A stretch of DNA of 64,000 nucleotides from Rugosimonospora africana. GTDB taxonomy: Bacteria; Actinomycetota; Actinomycetes; Mycobacteriales; Micromonosporaceae. The stretch covers positions 1 through 64,000 of the forward strand of contig NZ_BONZ01000093.1 in NCBI RefSeq assembly GCF_016862975.1, written 5' to 3'. Numbering within the stretch: position 1 is the stretch's first letter; every line of letters begins with the position of its first letter. Positions 25,580 to 35,397 of the stretch are shown here, one piece after another. The notes under the pieces were generated by a model, which saw nothing but the letters and a program-made list of their open reading frames with translations, was not told where the DNA came from and did not search any database. A program made the translations under genes and the position numbers.

Positions 25580-26938
25580 TCAGCCCGCAGCCGGCCGCAC
25601 GAACTTCGCGACATTCTCCAGCAGCAGCGTCTCGGCCAGGCAGACCCGGGCAAACTCGCCCAGGTGGAGGCTCTCGTTCGGCCCGTGCGCGCGAGAGTCG
25701 GGGTCTTCGACCCCGGTGACCAGTACCGAGGCTGCCGGGAACAGCTCCTGGAACGTGGCGATGAACGGGATCGAACCGCCGACCCCGATGTCCACCGGGT
25801 CGACGCCGTCCCAGGCAGTGCGGAAGGCCGCCCGGGCGGCGTCATATGCCGGGCCTTCGGCGTGCACGACGAAGGGCGCGCCGCCCTGCTCCAGGGTGAC
25901 CGTGACCTTGGCGCCCCACGGGCCGCTGGCCTCGAGGTACGACTTGATGGCCTCGAACGCCTTGTCCGGATCGTCGCCCGGGGCCAGGCGTACCGAGACC
26001 TTGGCGCGTGCCGTCGGCACCAGGGCGTTGGGTGCCGCGCCGGTCGCCGGTGCGTCGATGCCCAGCACGGTCGCCGTCGGCTTGGTCCACACGCGGTCCA
26101 CCAGCCGGCCGGTGCCGATCAGGTCGACTCCGTCGAGGATTCCGGACTCGGTACGGAACCGGTCGATCGGGTAGTCCAGGGGCGATGCGGCGGTACTGAC
26201 CAGCCCGGGTATCGCCACGTCGCCGGCATCGTCGTGCAGCGTCGCGAGCAGCCGGCAGAGCGAGGTCAGCGCGTCGGGTACGGCGCCGCCGTACATGCCG
26301 CTGTGTACGGCGTGGTCCAGTGTCGCGACGTCCACGAACACGTTGACCAGGCCGCGCAGGCTGGTGGTCAGCGCGGGTACGCCGATGTCCCAGTTGCCCG
26401 AGTCGGCGATCACGATGACGTCGGCCGCGATCTCGTGGCGGTAGGTGCGCAGCATGTCCTCCAGGGACTCGGAGCCGAACTCCTCCTCGCCCTCCACGAA
26501 GACGACGACGCCGACCGGCAGGTCGTCACCGAACGCTCGCAGGGCTGCGACATGCGCCAGCACACCGGCCTTGTCGTCGGCGCATCCCCGGCCGTAGAGC
26601 CGGCCGTCAATCTCGGTGGGCTCGAACGGCTCGGTACGCCACTGGCTGAGGTCGCCGACCGGCTGGACGTCGTGGTGCGCGTACAGCAGGACGGTTGGCG
26701 CCCCGGGTGGGGCCGGGCGGCGGCCGATCACGGCGGGCTGCCCGCCCTCGCGCACGATGCGGACGTCGGGCAGGCCGGCGCCCCTGAGCAGGTCCGCGAC
26801 CGCCTCGGCGGAGCGTTCGACCGGGGTGTGGTCGAAGCCCGCGAAGGCGATCCCCGGGATCCGGGCGAGCCGGATCAGGTCCTCGGTCACCCCGGGCAGC
26901 ACCCGGGTCACGGCATCACGGAGGTCAGCTTCGGTCAT
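25580..26938 (-). CDS. M20 family dipeptidase
   Basis: 452-residue zinc peptidase (dipeptidase/carboxypeptidase). Metal ligand segments are visible in order: LLYAHHDVQP (His), GCADDKAG (Asp), EGEEEFGSESL (Glu pair, catalytic Glu), VIADSGN (Asp) and AHGPNESLHLGEF (last His). The M20 lid domain occupies about residues 200-330. It cleaves dipeptides or N-acyl amino acids in the cytoplasm. Preceded on the same strand by the M48 gene (102-bp gap). Confidence 0.93.
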   Translation of the reverse strand: MTEADLRDAVTRVLPGVTEDLIRLARIPGIAFAGFDHTPVERSAEAVADLLRGAGLPDVRIVREGGQPAVIGRRPAPPGAPTVLLYAHHDVQPVGDLSQWRTEPFEPTEIDGRLYGRGCADDKAGVLAHVAALRAFGDDLPVGVVVFVEGEEEFGSESLEDMLRTYRHEIAADVIVIADSGNWDIGVPALTTSLRGLVNVFVDVATLDHAVHSGMYGGAVPDALTSLCRLLATLHDDAGDVAIPGLVSTAASPLDYPIDRFRTESGILDGVDLIGTGRLVDRVWTKPTATVLGIDAPATGAAPNALVPTARAKVSVRLAPGDDPDKAFEAIKSYLEASGPWGAKVTVTLEQGGAPFVVHAEGPAYDAARAAFRTAWDGVDPVDIGVGGSIPFIATFQELFPAASVLVTGVEDPDSRAHGPNESLHLGEFARVCLAETLLLENVAKFVRPAAG

Positions 26939-27040
26939 GCCCGCGATCGTATGCGCTGATTACCTCGCCGCCACCGGCCAGTCCCCCGCCCGGCTAGCCA
27001 ATGCCCAGCTCAGAGCGGTTTCGTCGCCGCGGACGCCGAC

Positions 27041-28144
27041 TCAGTTTTCCGGATCCGACGGACCGCCCGTGCCCGGGGGCTCGTCGGCCGCGCCGTTTGT
27101 CCCGGAACGACGGCCGCCCATCCAGTCGCGGAACCGGCCGGCGCCCGCGCCGACCCACTCCCCCATGCCGGAGGCGCCGTCGCCCAGCTTGCGCAGCAGC
27201 CCGACCAGTGGGTCCTGCGACCGGTTGAAGGCGCTGCGGTATTCGTCGGCCGCGGCCTTCACGTCGTCGGACAGCGAGGCGTCGCCGTCGTTCTCCCGGC
27301 GCGGGTAGTCGCCGCCCAGGATCCGCTGGTATTCGCCCTGGTCGATCCAGTGCCGCAGCTCGGCGGCACGGGCGACCGGCAGCGGGTGGGTCAGGAACGC
27401 CACCATGCGCAGCTTGAGCAGGCTGTCGCGAAGGTCGCCGCCACGGTCGTACTCGGTGGCCTGGTCGAGGAACGCGGCCGTGTCGATCTCCGACAGGTCG
27501 CCACCCCCGGCCAGCTTCATGTGCGCCCGCAGCGCCGCGGCCGGGTCCTGACCGGCCAGCAGCCCGGCCCGGTCAGCGGACAGCTCAGCCTTGCGCCACC
27601 ATTCGTGCAGCGCCACGATGATCGCCCGCAGCGCGATCGAGCCGATCGGCAGCCAGGCCAGGTTGAGCGCCATGCGGCTCAGGATGGCCATCATCGTCCG
27701 GTACACGGCATGCCCGCTCACCAGGTGACCCAGCTCGTGGCCGAGCACGTAACGCAGTTCGTCGTCGTCGAACAGCTCGACCGCCCGGCTGGTGACCACG
27801 ATGAACGGGGTGGACATGCCGACACAGCTGGCGTTGAGGTTCGGTGAGAACTCGATGTAGAGCTCGGGCAGCGTGGCGATGTCCAGAGTCGCCGCGGCCT
27901 CCGCGAACAGTCGGTGAACCCGTGGATGCTGACGGTGGTCGGCCCGGATCGCACCGCCCAGGTATTGCAGCCGCCAGCCACGCTCGCTCCACAGCCCGGA
28001 GAGCATCTTGAGTACCTGGTCGAAGCCGCGCAATTCACGCAGCGCGGTCAGGGCTCCCCGGTCCGCCGGGTGTTCCCAGGCACGTGAGCTGATGCTGGTC
28101 AAAACCACGCGTCGGCGCACCGGTGCGGTCTCAGTCATCGTCAT
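27041..28144 (-). CDS. M48 family metallopeptidase
   Basis: 367 residues. HELGH at 136-140 binds zinc, with the third ligand in EWWRKAELSADRAGLL. VYRTMMAILSRMALNLAWLP and IGSIALRAIIVALHEWW are hydrophobic but short, so it may be peripherally attached. Family members cleave misfolded membrane or prenylated proteins. A disordered Gly/Pro/Asp-rich tail follows about residue 300. The start lies inside the end of the upstream kinase-like gene (14-bp overlap), suggesting coupled expression. Confidence 0.88.
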   Translation of the reverse strand: MTMTETAPVRRRVVLTSISSRAWEHPADRGALTALRELRGFDQVLKMLSGLWSERGWRLQYLGGAIRADHRQHPRVHRLFAEAAATLDIATLPELYIEFSPNLNASCVGMSTPFIVVTSRAVELFDDDELRYVLGHELGHLVSGHAVYRTMMAILSRMALNLAWLPIGSIALRAIIVALHEWWRKAELSADRAGLLAGQDPAAALRAHMKLAGGGDLSEIDTAAFLDQATEYDRGGDLRDSLLKLRMVAFLTHPLPVARAAELRHWIDQGEYQRILGGDYPRRENDGDASLSDDVKAAADEYRSAFNRSQDPLVGLLRKLGDGASGMGEWVGAGAGRFRDWMGGRRSGTNGAADEPPGTGGPSDPEN

Positions 28145-28757
28145 CCCCCGGTCGCGGCAATCGAACGAATTCGTTACTCGGATCGTGCCCCAGCTCCGAC
28201 GCCCCGTCTATGAGGACGTCCACCCAATCATGGCTCGGGTGCGCAACGAAGTACTCGGCCTCGGCATCCATCCACCGCAGCAACGGCTCCCGTACGGCGG
28301 CGCCGTCCCTGGCCACGACACGATTCAGGCGCAGGTCGGCGGGTGCGGAGACAAACACCGACAGCGACAGTTGGCCACGCGCCTCGGGCCGCGTCGTGGT
28401 GGTCCCCTCGACAATCAACACATCCGCGACCGGCACCTCACGCGTCGCGTCGAACCGACCCTGGCCCCAGTCGTACACCGGGTGCCGGCCGGGACGGCCC
28501 TCGCGCAGCGGATCGAGCACCCCCTCCGCCAACCGAGGCCAGAAGGTGAACTGATCGCCCCAGCCGTCGAGCAGGTCGTCGGTGTGCACCACCGAGACCG
28601 TGGCACCGGCCGCCGACAACGCTCCCGCCAGCCGCTCCGCGAAGGTCGTCTTGCCCGCGCCGGTCGGTCCGTCCACGGCCACCACGCGGACCGCACCCAG
28701 CCGGGCCGGTGCCCGCAGGACCGCGACGGCCAGGTTGTCGAACCTCTCGACGCGCAT
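28131..28757 (-). CDS. P-loop nucleoside/uridine kinase-like protein
   Basis: 208 residues. Walker A is GPTGAGKTT (30-38), followed by VVHTDDLLDGW, where the Asp resembles the substrate-binding aspartate of uridine kinases, and VLIVEGTTTTRPEA. RLNRVVARDG is a lid-like segment. The substrate is unproven; uridine kinase-like proteins near cobalamin genes may act on other small molecules. It starts 3 bp after the cobQ stop and overlaps the M48 gene, so it belongs to the same transcript. Confidence 0.8.
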   Translation of the reverse strand: MRVERFDNLAVAVLRAPARLGAVRVVAVDGPTGAGKTTFAERLAGALSAAGATVSVVHTDDLLDGWGDQFTFWPRLAEGVLDPLREGRPGRHPVYDWGQGRFDATREVPVADVLIVEGTTTTRPEARGQLSLSVFVSAPADLRLNRVVARDGAAVREPLLRWMDAEAEYFVAHPSHDWVDVLIDGASELGHDPSNEFVRLPRPGDDDD

Positions 28758-28759
28758 CG

Positions 28760-30271
28760 TCACAGAGCTCCGGGTGGCAGGAACGGCAACCCGGCCGGCG
28801 CCCCCGACTCGATGAGCCGCCAGAGCGCGTCCGTGTCCAGATGCTGTTCGACCAGGTCGCCGAGCAGGTCGAGGAAGCTCTCGCGGCGGGCGGCGAAGTC
28901 CGTGTCGGTGGCGACCCTGAAGCCGTGACGCCCGGCCAAGCGGGCCGCTTCGGTCAGGAACGCGCGCCGGTAGCCGTCGGACTCGAACGTGCCGTGCCAG
29001 TGGGTACCGAAGACGTTGCCGACCCGGGCACCCTCGCCGGGCTCGATCAACGGCGCTGCTCCGCTCGCCGATACCCGGCCGAGATGGATCTCGTACCCGT
29101 GCACCTCCGCACCGAGTGCCCGGCCGGCCGAGTGAGCCAGCGTCTTCACCGGCGCGAAGGCGACCTCGACCGGCAGCAGGCCGAGTCCCTCGACGAGGCC
29201 GTCGCCGCTCTCCACGTCGTCGTCGATCGTGGTGGCGAGCATCTGGAACCCACCGCAGATGCCCATCAGCGGCTTGCCCGCCGCGACATGCGCGCGCACG
29301 GCCGCTTCGAGTCCGGTGCGGCGCAACCAGTTCAGGTCGTCCACTGTGGACTTGCTGCCGGGCAGGATGACGAGATCCGCCTCGGCGATCTCGGCCGCCG
29401 AGGTGGTCAGCCGGACCGCCACGCCCGGTTCCGTTGCGAGCGCTTCGACATCGGTGGAGTTGGAGATGCGCGGCAGCCGGACGATGGCCACGCGCAGCCA
29501 CTCGTCGCCCATCGGCGGATCCGGGCGACCGACCAGCCGACCGTCCACTGCGGACAGTGAGTCCTCGGTGTCGAGCCACAGCTGTGGATGCCACGGCAGA
29601 ACGCCGAAGTCCGGGCGGCCGGTCAGCTTTGCCAACCGGTCCAGGCCGGGCTGGAGCAACTCCTGGCTGCCCCGGAACTTGTTCACCACGAAGCCGGCGA
29701 TCAACGCCTGATCCTCCGGGGCGAGCAGCGCGACGCTGCCGAAGAACGCGGCGAACAGCCCGCCGCGATCGATGTCGCCGACGATGACGACCGGAAGCTC
29801 CGCGTGCCGGGCCAGGCCCAGGTTGACGAAGTCGCCGTCCCGGAGGTTGATCTCGGTCGGACTCCCGGCACCCTCGCAGATCACCACGTCGAACTCGGCG
29901 CGCAGTTCGGCCAGAGTCTCGAATGCGACCCGGGCCAACTCGGGCCGCCGCTCGGTGAAGGTGGCCGCGCCCAGCCGGCCGACCGCTTGACCGCGCAGCA
30001 CCACCTGGCTCGTGTGGTCGCTGCCCGGCTTCAACAGCACCGGGTTGAACCGGACGCTGGGTTCGAGCCCGCACGCGGCGGCCTGGAGTGCCTGCGCCCG
30101 CCCGATCTCCCCGCCGTCGAGCGCCACGACCGAGTTGTTGGACATGTTCTGCGCCTTGAACGGCGCCACCCGCACTCCGCGCCGCCGCAGCCAGCGGCAG
30201 ATCCCGGCCGCCACGACGCTCTTGCCCGCGTCCGAACTGGTGCCCGCGACCAGCAGGCCACCGCCGGTCAT
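28760..30271 (-). CDS. cobQ: Cobyric acid synthase
   Basis: 503 residues, normal length. It amidates side chains b, d, e and g of adenosylcobyrinic a,c-diamide with glutamine. The ATP-binding N-terminus reads [11 protein letters not shown] (8-18) and [10 protein letters not shown]; the glutaminase domain has its Cys at 339 (GICGGFQML) and His in GTHWHGTFE. Both domains are intact, in contrast to CobB here. The ATG overlaps the cbiB stop (ATGA). A longer upstream frame is an artefact of the cbiB repeats. Confidence 0.95.
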   Translation of the reverse strand: MTGGGLLVAGTSSDAGKSVVAAGICRWLRRRGVRVAPFKAQNMSNNSVVALDGGEIGRAQALQAAACGLEPSVRFNPVLLKPGSDHTSQVVLRGQAVGRLGAATFTERRPELARVAFETLAELRAEFDVVICEGAGSPTEINLRDGDFVNLGLARHAELPVVIVGDIDRGGLFAAFFGSVALLAPEDQALIAGFVVNKFRGSQELLQPGLDRLAKLTGRPDFGVLPWHPQLWLDTEDSLSAVDGRLVGRPDPPMGDEWLRVAIVRLPRISNSTDVEALATEPGVAVRLTTSAAEIAEADLVILPGSKSTVDDLNWLRRTGLEAAVRAHVAAGKPLMGICGGFQMLATTIDDDVESGDGLVEGLGLLPVEVAFAPVKTLAHSAGRALGAEVHGYEIHLGRVSASGAAPLIEPGEGARVGNVFGTHWHGTFESDGYRRAFLTEAARLAGRHGFRVATDTDFAARRESFLDLLGDLVEQHLDTDALWRLIESGAPAGLPFLPPGAL

Positions 30272-31449
30272 CGCGACCGCCGCCGGTCCGGGGCCGGCCG
30301 AGCCAGGGCCCACCGGTCCGGCGTCGACCGACCCAGCGCCGGCCGATCCAGCGCCGACCGATCCAGCGCTGACCGATCCAGCGTCCGCCGAGCAACGGCC
30401 CGCCCCGCCAGGGCCCGCCGGGCCGAGACCGTGCGCACCGCCCGAGCGATCAGCGCACGGCGCCATGGGCGAGCAGCCGCGTGCCCCACGGCCATCGCGA
30501 GCGCCGCGGTCGCCACCGCGCCGGAGAGCCGCGCCGCCCGCCGGATGTCCGACGTCTCCGGCGTCCGGCCGTCGCCGAGTGCGGGCCGCTCCTCGACCCG
30601 GCCGTGGTAGACGTTGAGCCCGCCGAGACGAATGCCGAGTGCCCCGGCCATCGCGGCCTCACACTGCCCCGCGTTCGGGCTGGGATGCCGGCCGCCGTAG
30701 CGCAGCCAGGTCCGCAGCGCTCCCAGCGAACTGGCGCCGGCGACCGGTGCGGTCGCGACCGTCAGTGCCGCGGTCGCTCGCGCCGGCGCCAGGTTTGCCA
30801 CGTCGTCCAGGCGAGCGGAGGCGGTGCCGAAGTCCCGGTACCGGCGCGACCGGTGCCCGACCATCGCGTCCAGGGTGTTGACCGCCCGGTATCCCAACAG
30901 TCCCGGCAGGCCGGTCAGCGCACCCCAGGCCAGTGGCGCCACCACTGCGTCGGACGTGTTCTCGGCGACCGACTCGACGGTCGCACGCGCCAGGCCGGCA
31001 TTGTCCAGAGTGGACGGATCGCGACCGCACAGGTGGGGCAGCCGCTCTCGGGCGGCCGGCAGATCCCCGGCGTCGAGGGCGTCCGCGAGCGTGGTCGCCT
31101 CCCGGCGCAGCGAGGTGCCGCCCAGCACCGCCCAGGTCGTCGCGGCCACCAGCCCGGCCCGGATCCACGGGTGCCGCCGGGTCGCCAGGGTGGCCGCGAT
31201 GCCGGCGGCCACCGGCACCCCCACCGCGATCGCGGTGAACCGCGCGCCCGCGGCCCGATCGGGGGCGTAGCACCGGCGCTCCAGGGCGGTCGCCGCCCGC
31301 CCAAACCCGGCCACCGGATGGAACCGGCGCGGGTCGCCGAACGCGGCATCCAGGGCCGCGCCGGCGAGCAGGCCGCCCGCGTGGGCCGCGGCGAGCCCGA
31401 TCGCCCGGCGGGACGGCCGGGTCCAGTGTGTGACGGGCGCCTTCGCCAT
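30268..31449 (-). CDS. cbiB: Adenosylcobinamide-phosphate synthase
   Basis: 393-residue membrane protein that attaches aminopropanol (phosphate) to cobyric acid. Family blocks are [21 protein letters not shown] near the N-terminus, [34 protein letters not shown] and [18 protein letters not shown]. About five hydrophobic segments. The last ~60 residues ([20 protein letters not shown]) are encoded by 15-bp repeats and have no family match; they look like a repeat-driven tail. Followed by cobQ with ATGA overlap. Confidence 0.93.
   Translation of the reverse strand: MAKAPVTHWTRPSRRAIGLAAAHAGGLLAGAALDAAFGDPRRFHPVAGFGRAATALERRCYAPDRAAGARFTAIAVGVPVAAGIAATLATRRHPWIRAGLVAATTWAVLGGTSLRREATTLADALDAGDLPAARERLPHLCGRDPSTLDNAGLARATVESVAENTSDAVVAPLAWGALTGLPGLLGYRAVNTLDAMVGHRSRRYRDFGTASARLDDVANLAPARATAALTVATAPVAGASSLGALRTWLRYGGRHPSPNAGQCEAAMAGALGIRLGGLNVYHGRVEERPALGDGRTPETSDIRRAARLSGAVATAALAMAVGHAAARPWRRALIARAVRTVSARRALAGRAVARRTLDRSALDRSALDRPALGRSTPDRWALARPAPDRRRSR
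30321..30395. repeat. Five 15-bp units encoding the CbiB tail
   Basis: Units GCGTCGACCGACCCA, GCGCCGGCCGATCCA, GCGCCGACCGATCCA, GCGCTGACCGATCCA and a diverged fifth copy lie head to tail at 30321-30395. They give the [10 protein letters not shown] repeats at the C-terminus of CbiB. Confidence 0.85.
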
Positions 31450-31555
31450 CGTGCCTCCCCTGATCCGCCCGAAAGCCTATCCACCGGCCCGATCGGCAAA
31501 GCCCCGGAGGTTGGCGGCGGGGAGGCGGCCGGCGCCGGACGCCTCCCCGCGTCCC

Positions 31556-32137
31556 TCACCGCCCCGCGCCGGCCAACGAGTCTTCGTCCGAAGCGGCGGC
31601 CGCCGGCGGCCCGGCCGGCGACGTGTCGAAGACCGCGGGGTCGAAGTTGTCGAACAGCTCGTTGTCGGGCGGCAGGTCGTCCGGGCGGCCCGGATCGTCC
31701 ATCTCCTCGGTCAGCTCGCCGCCCACCGCCGTGGCGTCCACCGGATCGTTGACGACCTCGGTCGAGCCGGCCGCCTTCCGCCGGGCGAACTTGTCCACAC
31801 CACGCGACAGGTCATGCCCTACCGAGAGCGCGTCCAGCTCGTACGAGGTGCGGCGATTGCCCTGATCGTCGGTCCAGTCGCGGCTGTAGAGCCGGCCGTG
31901 CACGATGACCGGATCGCCCAACTGCACCGAGAGGGAGACATTTTCTCCGAGCCGGCGCCAGCAGACGACGCGGACCCGAAGGCTGTCCCCGTCGACCCAC
32001 TTGCCGTGCTCGCGGTCGTAGCGTCGGGAGTTGGACGCCACCTTGAAAGACACCACGAACGTGCCGGTGACCGTGGTGCGGCGCCACTCGGGCGCGGTCA
32101 GCACATTGCCGACGATGGTGACCGGGGTATCGAACAT
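31556..32137 (-). CDS. ssb: Single-stranded DNA-binding protein, lacking the acidic tip
   Basis: 193 residues. The OB fold covers ~1-110 (TIVGNVLTAPEWRR, then DGDSLRVRVVCWRRLGENV). The C-terminal half is acidic and Pro-rich but ends EDSLAGAGR, without the DDDIPF tip that recruits partner proteins in housekeeping SSBs. This suggests an accessory SsbB-type paralogue rather than the essential SSB of the rpsF-rpsR locus. Divergent from the hydrolase gene by a 264-bp gap with no visible gene. Confidence 0.85.
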   Translation of the reverse strand: MFDTPVTIVGNVLTAPEWRRTTVTGTFVVSFKVASNSRRYDREHGKWVDGDSLRVRVVCWRRLGENVSLSVQLGDPVIVHGRLYSRDWTDDQGNRRTSYELDALSVGHDLSRGVDKFARRKAAGSTEVVNDPVDATAVGGELTEEMDDPGRPDDLPPDNELFDNFDPAVFDTSPAGPPAAAASDEDSLAGAGR

Positions 32138-32401
32138 CTCGTCTCCTCCTCAGGCGGGCCCGGGTGGATCCGGCGGACGGCCCGGGCGCTTGGTTGGCGG
32201 TCGGCGTATCGACTCGCGTCCAAGGCTGGCCGGCGGGCGGGTACCGCGCGACAGGGCCGGTACCGATCTGTGGACAGGAAGGGTGGTTGTGGACGACCAG
32301 CCCGTACCCCCGTGGATCTGTTATAAGAACGCGCCCAAACCACCTGAAACTCAACGTCGGGCGCCGGCCGCACGAGCCAGAGATTTTTCGCGGTAGCGTC
32401 C

Positions 32402-33355
32402 ATGCTCGTGGAGACCGACATCCTCGGCGCGCCCTACCAGCGCCGCACGATCGACCTCGGCACCGACGACGAGGGCCCGGTCGTCGCGACCCTGGTCAGC
32501 AGGAGAGCCCCCGCCAAGACCGACCGCGCCGTCCTCTACGTGCACGGCTACGTCGACTACTTCTTCCAGGAGCACCTCGCCGACTTCTACGTCGAGCGCG
32601 GCTTCGACTTCTACGCCTTGGACCTGCGCAAGTACGGCCGCAGCCTGCTCCCCCACCAGACCCCGAACTTCGTACGGGACATCAGCGAGTACTTCCCGGA
32701 ACTGGACGAGGCGGCACGGATCATCCGGGATGAGGACGGACACCGACAACTGCTCGTCAACGCGCACTCCACCGGGGGACTCATCACGCCGCTGTGGGCG
32801 CACCGGGTCCGCGACGCCGGAATCGTCGACGGCATGTTCCTCAACAGCCCGTTCTTCGAAATCAACGTGTCGCCGCTGCTCCGGCGCACCGCCGGCCCCG
32901 CCTACGCGGCGTTGGCCCGGATGCGCCCGTACGCGAAGGTGCGCAGCTCGGTGTCCTTGGCGTACGGGCACAGCATCCACTCCACGCACCACGGCGAGTG
33001 GGCCTACGACCTGACCTGGAAACCCCTGGAGAGCTTCCCGGTACGGGCGGCGTGGCTGACCGCGATCCGCACCGCGCAGGCCGAGCTCCAGGCGGGCCTG
33101 TCGATCCCGGCGCCGATCCTGGTCGCCTGCTCGACGAAGACCTACCGCGGCAAGTCGTGGGCCGAGGCTGCGATGCACGCCGACGCGGTTCTCGATGTCG
33201 AGCACATCGCGCAGTACGCGAGCAGGCTCGGCCGGCACGTGACGATCGTTCGGGTGGACGGTGGCCTGCACGACCTGACCCTGTCCGCTCCCACGGTGCG
33301 GGGCCGCGTCTTCGACGAACTGGACCGCTGGGTGAGCGCCTACCTGCCGGCGTGA
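32402..33355 (+). CDS. Alpha/beta hydrolase (S33/Hydrolase_4 type)
   Basis: 317 residues with the monoglyceride-lipase-like fold. Nucleophile elbow NAHSTGG (Ser123), oxyanion segment VLYVHGYVDYFF, acid probably Asp in the DAVLDVEH region, and His in DGGLHDLTLS (about 290). No signal peptide. Substrate unknown; possible lipid ester or lysophospholipid. Stop is 3 bp before the stop of the convergent neighbour. Confidence 0.85.
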   Translation: MLVETDILGAPYQRRTIDLGTDDEGPVVATLVSRRAPAKTDRAVLYVHGYVDYFFQEHLADFYVERGFDFYALDLRKYGRSLLPHQTPNFVRDISEYFPELDEAARIIRDEDGHRQLLVNAHSTGGLITPLWAHRVRDAGIVDGMFLNSPFFEINVSPLLRRTAGPAYAALARMRPYAKVRSSVSLAYGHSIHSTHHGEWAYDLTWKPLESFPVRAAWLTAIRTAQAELQAGLSIPAPILVACSTKTYRGKSWAEAAMHADAVLDVEHIAQYASRLGRHVTIVRVDGGLHDLTLSAPTVRGRVFDELDRWVSAYLPA

Positions 33356-33358
33356 GGG

Positions 33359-33979
33359 TCAGTACACCTCCCAGTCGCCGCGGCGGCGAACCAGCAGTTC
33401 CTGTACCAGCAGATGGGGTCCGCCCGCGAAGAACACCCGGTCGACCGCCCGCCTCGCCTTCGCGATCCCGGCTTGCGAGGCGGAGCCTGTCATGATCACG
33501 ACATCTCGGGCCGGCACCCCTATCACCAGCTCGCCGGGCACCGACCCTTCGAGACTGTCCCAGAACGGGTCGGCCAGCACGAGGCTCGACTCCAGCCCTT
33601 GGAAGGAGAGCATCAGCGCGGGCGGCTGCCCGTGGATGCGCACGGTGTCGAGCATGGAGTCGAGGTTGTTGGCGGCCCGCCGGCGCAGGTCACGCCGGGA
33701 CAGGTCGATGCGCTCCAGGTCAGCCCAGGTGATCAGCCGCTCCCCGTACGGCGGCCCCACGCTGTAGGCCACAGCGAGGTCGTCGAAGTACTCGTCCAGT
33801 ACGTTCCGTTCGCTGTAGGCACGATCGCTGGGCGACACCAGGATGGGAAGAAACGTGGCGCTCGTCACCTGCACGGTCAGCAACTTAGTAGCTTGATGTG
33901 AAGACGAAAAGTCCTCGAATGAATCCGGTTGGTCCGCATCCGCGAGAAGAGTACCGATCAGATCGACATTCCCGGACAA
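33359..33979 (-). CDS. DUF1444-like conserved protein
   Basis: Up to 206 residues. The segment VLDEYFDDLAVAYSVGPPYG followed by TWADLERIDLSRRDLRRRA and NL resembles DUF1444 proteins, which have no assigned function. The N-terminal ~30 residues before the VTSATFLPILV strand lie in lower-GC DNA and may be untranslated; a GTG or TTG near 33880 is an alternative start. The adjacent downstream gene is convergent. The family link is from pattern memory. Confidence 0.7.
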   Translation of the reverse strand: MSGNVDLIGTLLADADQPDSFEDFSSSHQATKLLTVQVTSATFLPILVSPSDRAYSERNVLDEYFDDLAVAYSVGPPYGERLITWADLERIDLSRRDLRRRAANNLDSMLDTVRIHGQPPALMLSFQGLESSLVLADPFWDSLEGSVPGELVIGVPARDVVIMTGSASQAGIAKARRAVDRVFFAGGPHLLVQELLVRRRGDWEVY

Positions 33980-34068
33980 AGATGATCAAGGCGTACCGGC
34001 TGAGTTGACGCCGTACCGGAACCCGATTAAGCAGACCGCGAACTGGCGGTAACCTTTGTCGGCACCGC

Positions 34069-34141
34069 GCGCTCGTAGCTCAGTGGATAGAGCAGGAGAC
34101 TTCTAATCTCAAGGTCGCAGGTTCGAATCCTGCCGGGCGCA
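34069..34141 (+). tRNA. tRNA-Arg (anticodon TCT)
   Basis: 73-nt cloverleaf. The acceptor stem GCGCTCG/CGGGCGC pairs (one G-T), the anticodon arm is GAGA-CTTCTAA-TCTC giving TCT for AGA codons, and the T arm is CGCAG-GTTCGAAT-CCTGC. CCA is not encoded (next bases are CGA). No integrase or attachment-site duplication is seen next to it. Confidence 0.97.
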
Positions 34142-34479
34142 CGAACACGCGGGTGAACTCTCTATCCCGCACATACGCTGGCCTGCGCAAACTCTGGCAG
34201 CCAAGCCGCCAATGACCGCGTTCCGCCGACTACCGCGAGGCTGTGACCTGCGGTTTTGCGGGGGCGATCCGCGACTCGCCTTTCGCCATACATGCGCGGA
34301 GTGTCGGATTTGACCTGCCGCCGAGGTAGCGCCGACGAGCCGCTCCCACCACCCGCCGCGCCTTGTCGACCACCAACGCGTCGAGCAGTTCGCCCGAAGC
34401 GCCGGACCTGGATTCACGCCCGCCTCGCGGCGGATGTGCGCAGTCGACCGCCAATAGCCCCATTCGTCGAATGCGTTTC
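34142..34479. other. Gene-free stretch after tRNA-Arg
   Basis: About 340 bp with no supported gene. Open frames through it on the minus strand would read into the antisense of the tRNA and end with residues CARQDSNLRP, a known artefact of tRNA antisense translation. No direct repeat of the tRNA 3' end was found here. Confidence 0.6.
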
Positions 34480-35211
34480 TCAGAGGGGTCGAACTTCGGC
34501 GAGCCGCCTGACTGAGTAGTCGTCGTCCCAGCAGACGGCGGCTTCCCATGCGGCCGACGCTTGAGCGGCGATGTCGTGCGCGCCGTCGTCGAGGCCGGCG
34601 GCGTTGTCGGGCAGCACAAGGTCGAGGTCGGGGACGTCGACGTGCGACTCGTCCCAGTCGATCAGCGCGACCCGATTCGCCGTCATGCGGACGTTGCGAG
34701 GATTGGGGTCGCCGTGCACGACGCAGGTCTGACGTCCGGACAATCGCGCCCATGCTGCTCGGCATCGAGCAACGCCCTCCGAGGGCATCGCGCCCAGGTC
34801 GATCTTCGTCCCGGTCTCGGCGTGCAGGAGGTCGGTCGACGACCGCCACCCTGGGCGCTGCGGCCAGCCCTGCGTCAACCGATGCAACTCGCGGAGCGTG
34901 CCGGCCACACGGCGCCAGTCGGCCTGCGTCTCGGGCGGTCCGCCATCCAGATAGGTCATCACCACCAGACCGTCGGCGAAGAGCCGGCCGTCCGTCGTCG
35001 GGATCGGCACCGGCACGGTCAGACCTTCACGGTCGAGGTAGACGAGGAGCTCGGTCTCCCACGCGAGATCAGCGTCGCTCCTGGCACCGAGACGACCGAC
35101 CGCGAGCTGCCCGTTGACGCGCACGCTCCACACGTCGTTGGCCACTCCGCCAGCGAGCCGTTCGACGCGCGAGACGTCTTCACCCCACTGCCCAAGTGCC
35201 TCCCACCCCAT
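34480..35211 (-). CDS. Aminoglycoside phosphotransferase family protein
   Basis: 243 residues. The APH/choline-kinase catalytic loop is VVHGDPNPRN (164-173; Asp168, Asn173) and the metal-binding Asp is in IDWDESH (184-190). The N-terminal lobe is short, and GDxxxxN is followed by DVPDLDLVL. Such proteins phosphorylate antibiotics, homoserine, choline or other hydroxyl compounds; substrate unclear, and resistance cannot be claimed. No partner gene is close. Upstream gap of 186 bp carries the promoter of the ECF sigma gene on the other strand. Confidence 0.82.
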   Translation of the reverse strand: MGWEALGQWGEDVSRVERLAGGVANDVWSVRVNGQLAVGRLGARSDADLAWETELLVYLDREGLTVPVPIPTTDGRLFADGLVVMTYLDGGPPETQADWRRVAGTLRELHRLTQGWPQRPGWRSSTDLLHAETGTKIDLGAMPSEGVARCRAAWARLSGRQTCVVHGDPNPRNVRMTANRVALIDWDESHVDVPDLDLVLPDNAAGLDDGAHDIAAQASAAWEAAVCWDDDYSVRRLAEVRPL

Positions 35212-35350
35212 TGACCAGATCTTACGGGGCTTCGAAAATCACTGTTCTCGGTACATCCGGATGTCGATCATTCCAGCGCCTGTTGGAGGTACCCGTTGCT
35301 GGGTTCCGGCCCTGGCGTTTCGACCGTGGCCCGGGAATGTCGGGTACCGG

Positions 35351-35383
35351 TGTAACCGCCTTCTCCCCGCGCGTGTGTCTATT
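35351..35383 (+). promoter_or_regulatory. Candidate ECF-type promoter of the sigma gene
   Basis: TGTAACC at 35351-35357 and GTCTATT at 35377-35383 are spaced like the AAC...GTC elements of ECF sigma promoters, 15 bp before the ATG, with GGGAGG just upstream of the start. This suggests autoregulation; based on pattern only. Confidence 0.45.
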
Positions 35384-35397
35384 CGTGGGAGGCCCCG

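Noticed and set aside
28131-30395. 754-residue minus-strand frame opposite to cobQ codon phase
   Set aside because: Only its last 208 residues (kinase-like) are real; the rest is a shadow of cobQ.
33359-33979. Full 206-residue length of the DUF1444-like gene as certain
   Set aside because: The first ~30 residues fall in lower-GC DNA and may be untranslated; kept only as a range.
34069-34141. tRNA as an integration site for a mobile element
   Set aside because: No integrase, excisionase or duplicated tRNA 3' end is found in the flanks.
34109-34849. 246-residue minus-strand frame ending CARQDSNLRP
   Set aside because: Its end is the antisense of tRNA-Arg, a well-known false protein tail, and it overlaps the phosphotransferase gene in another frame.
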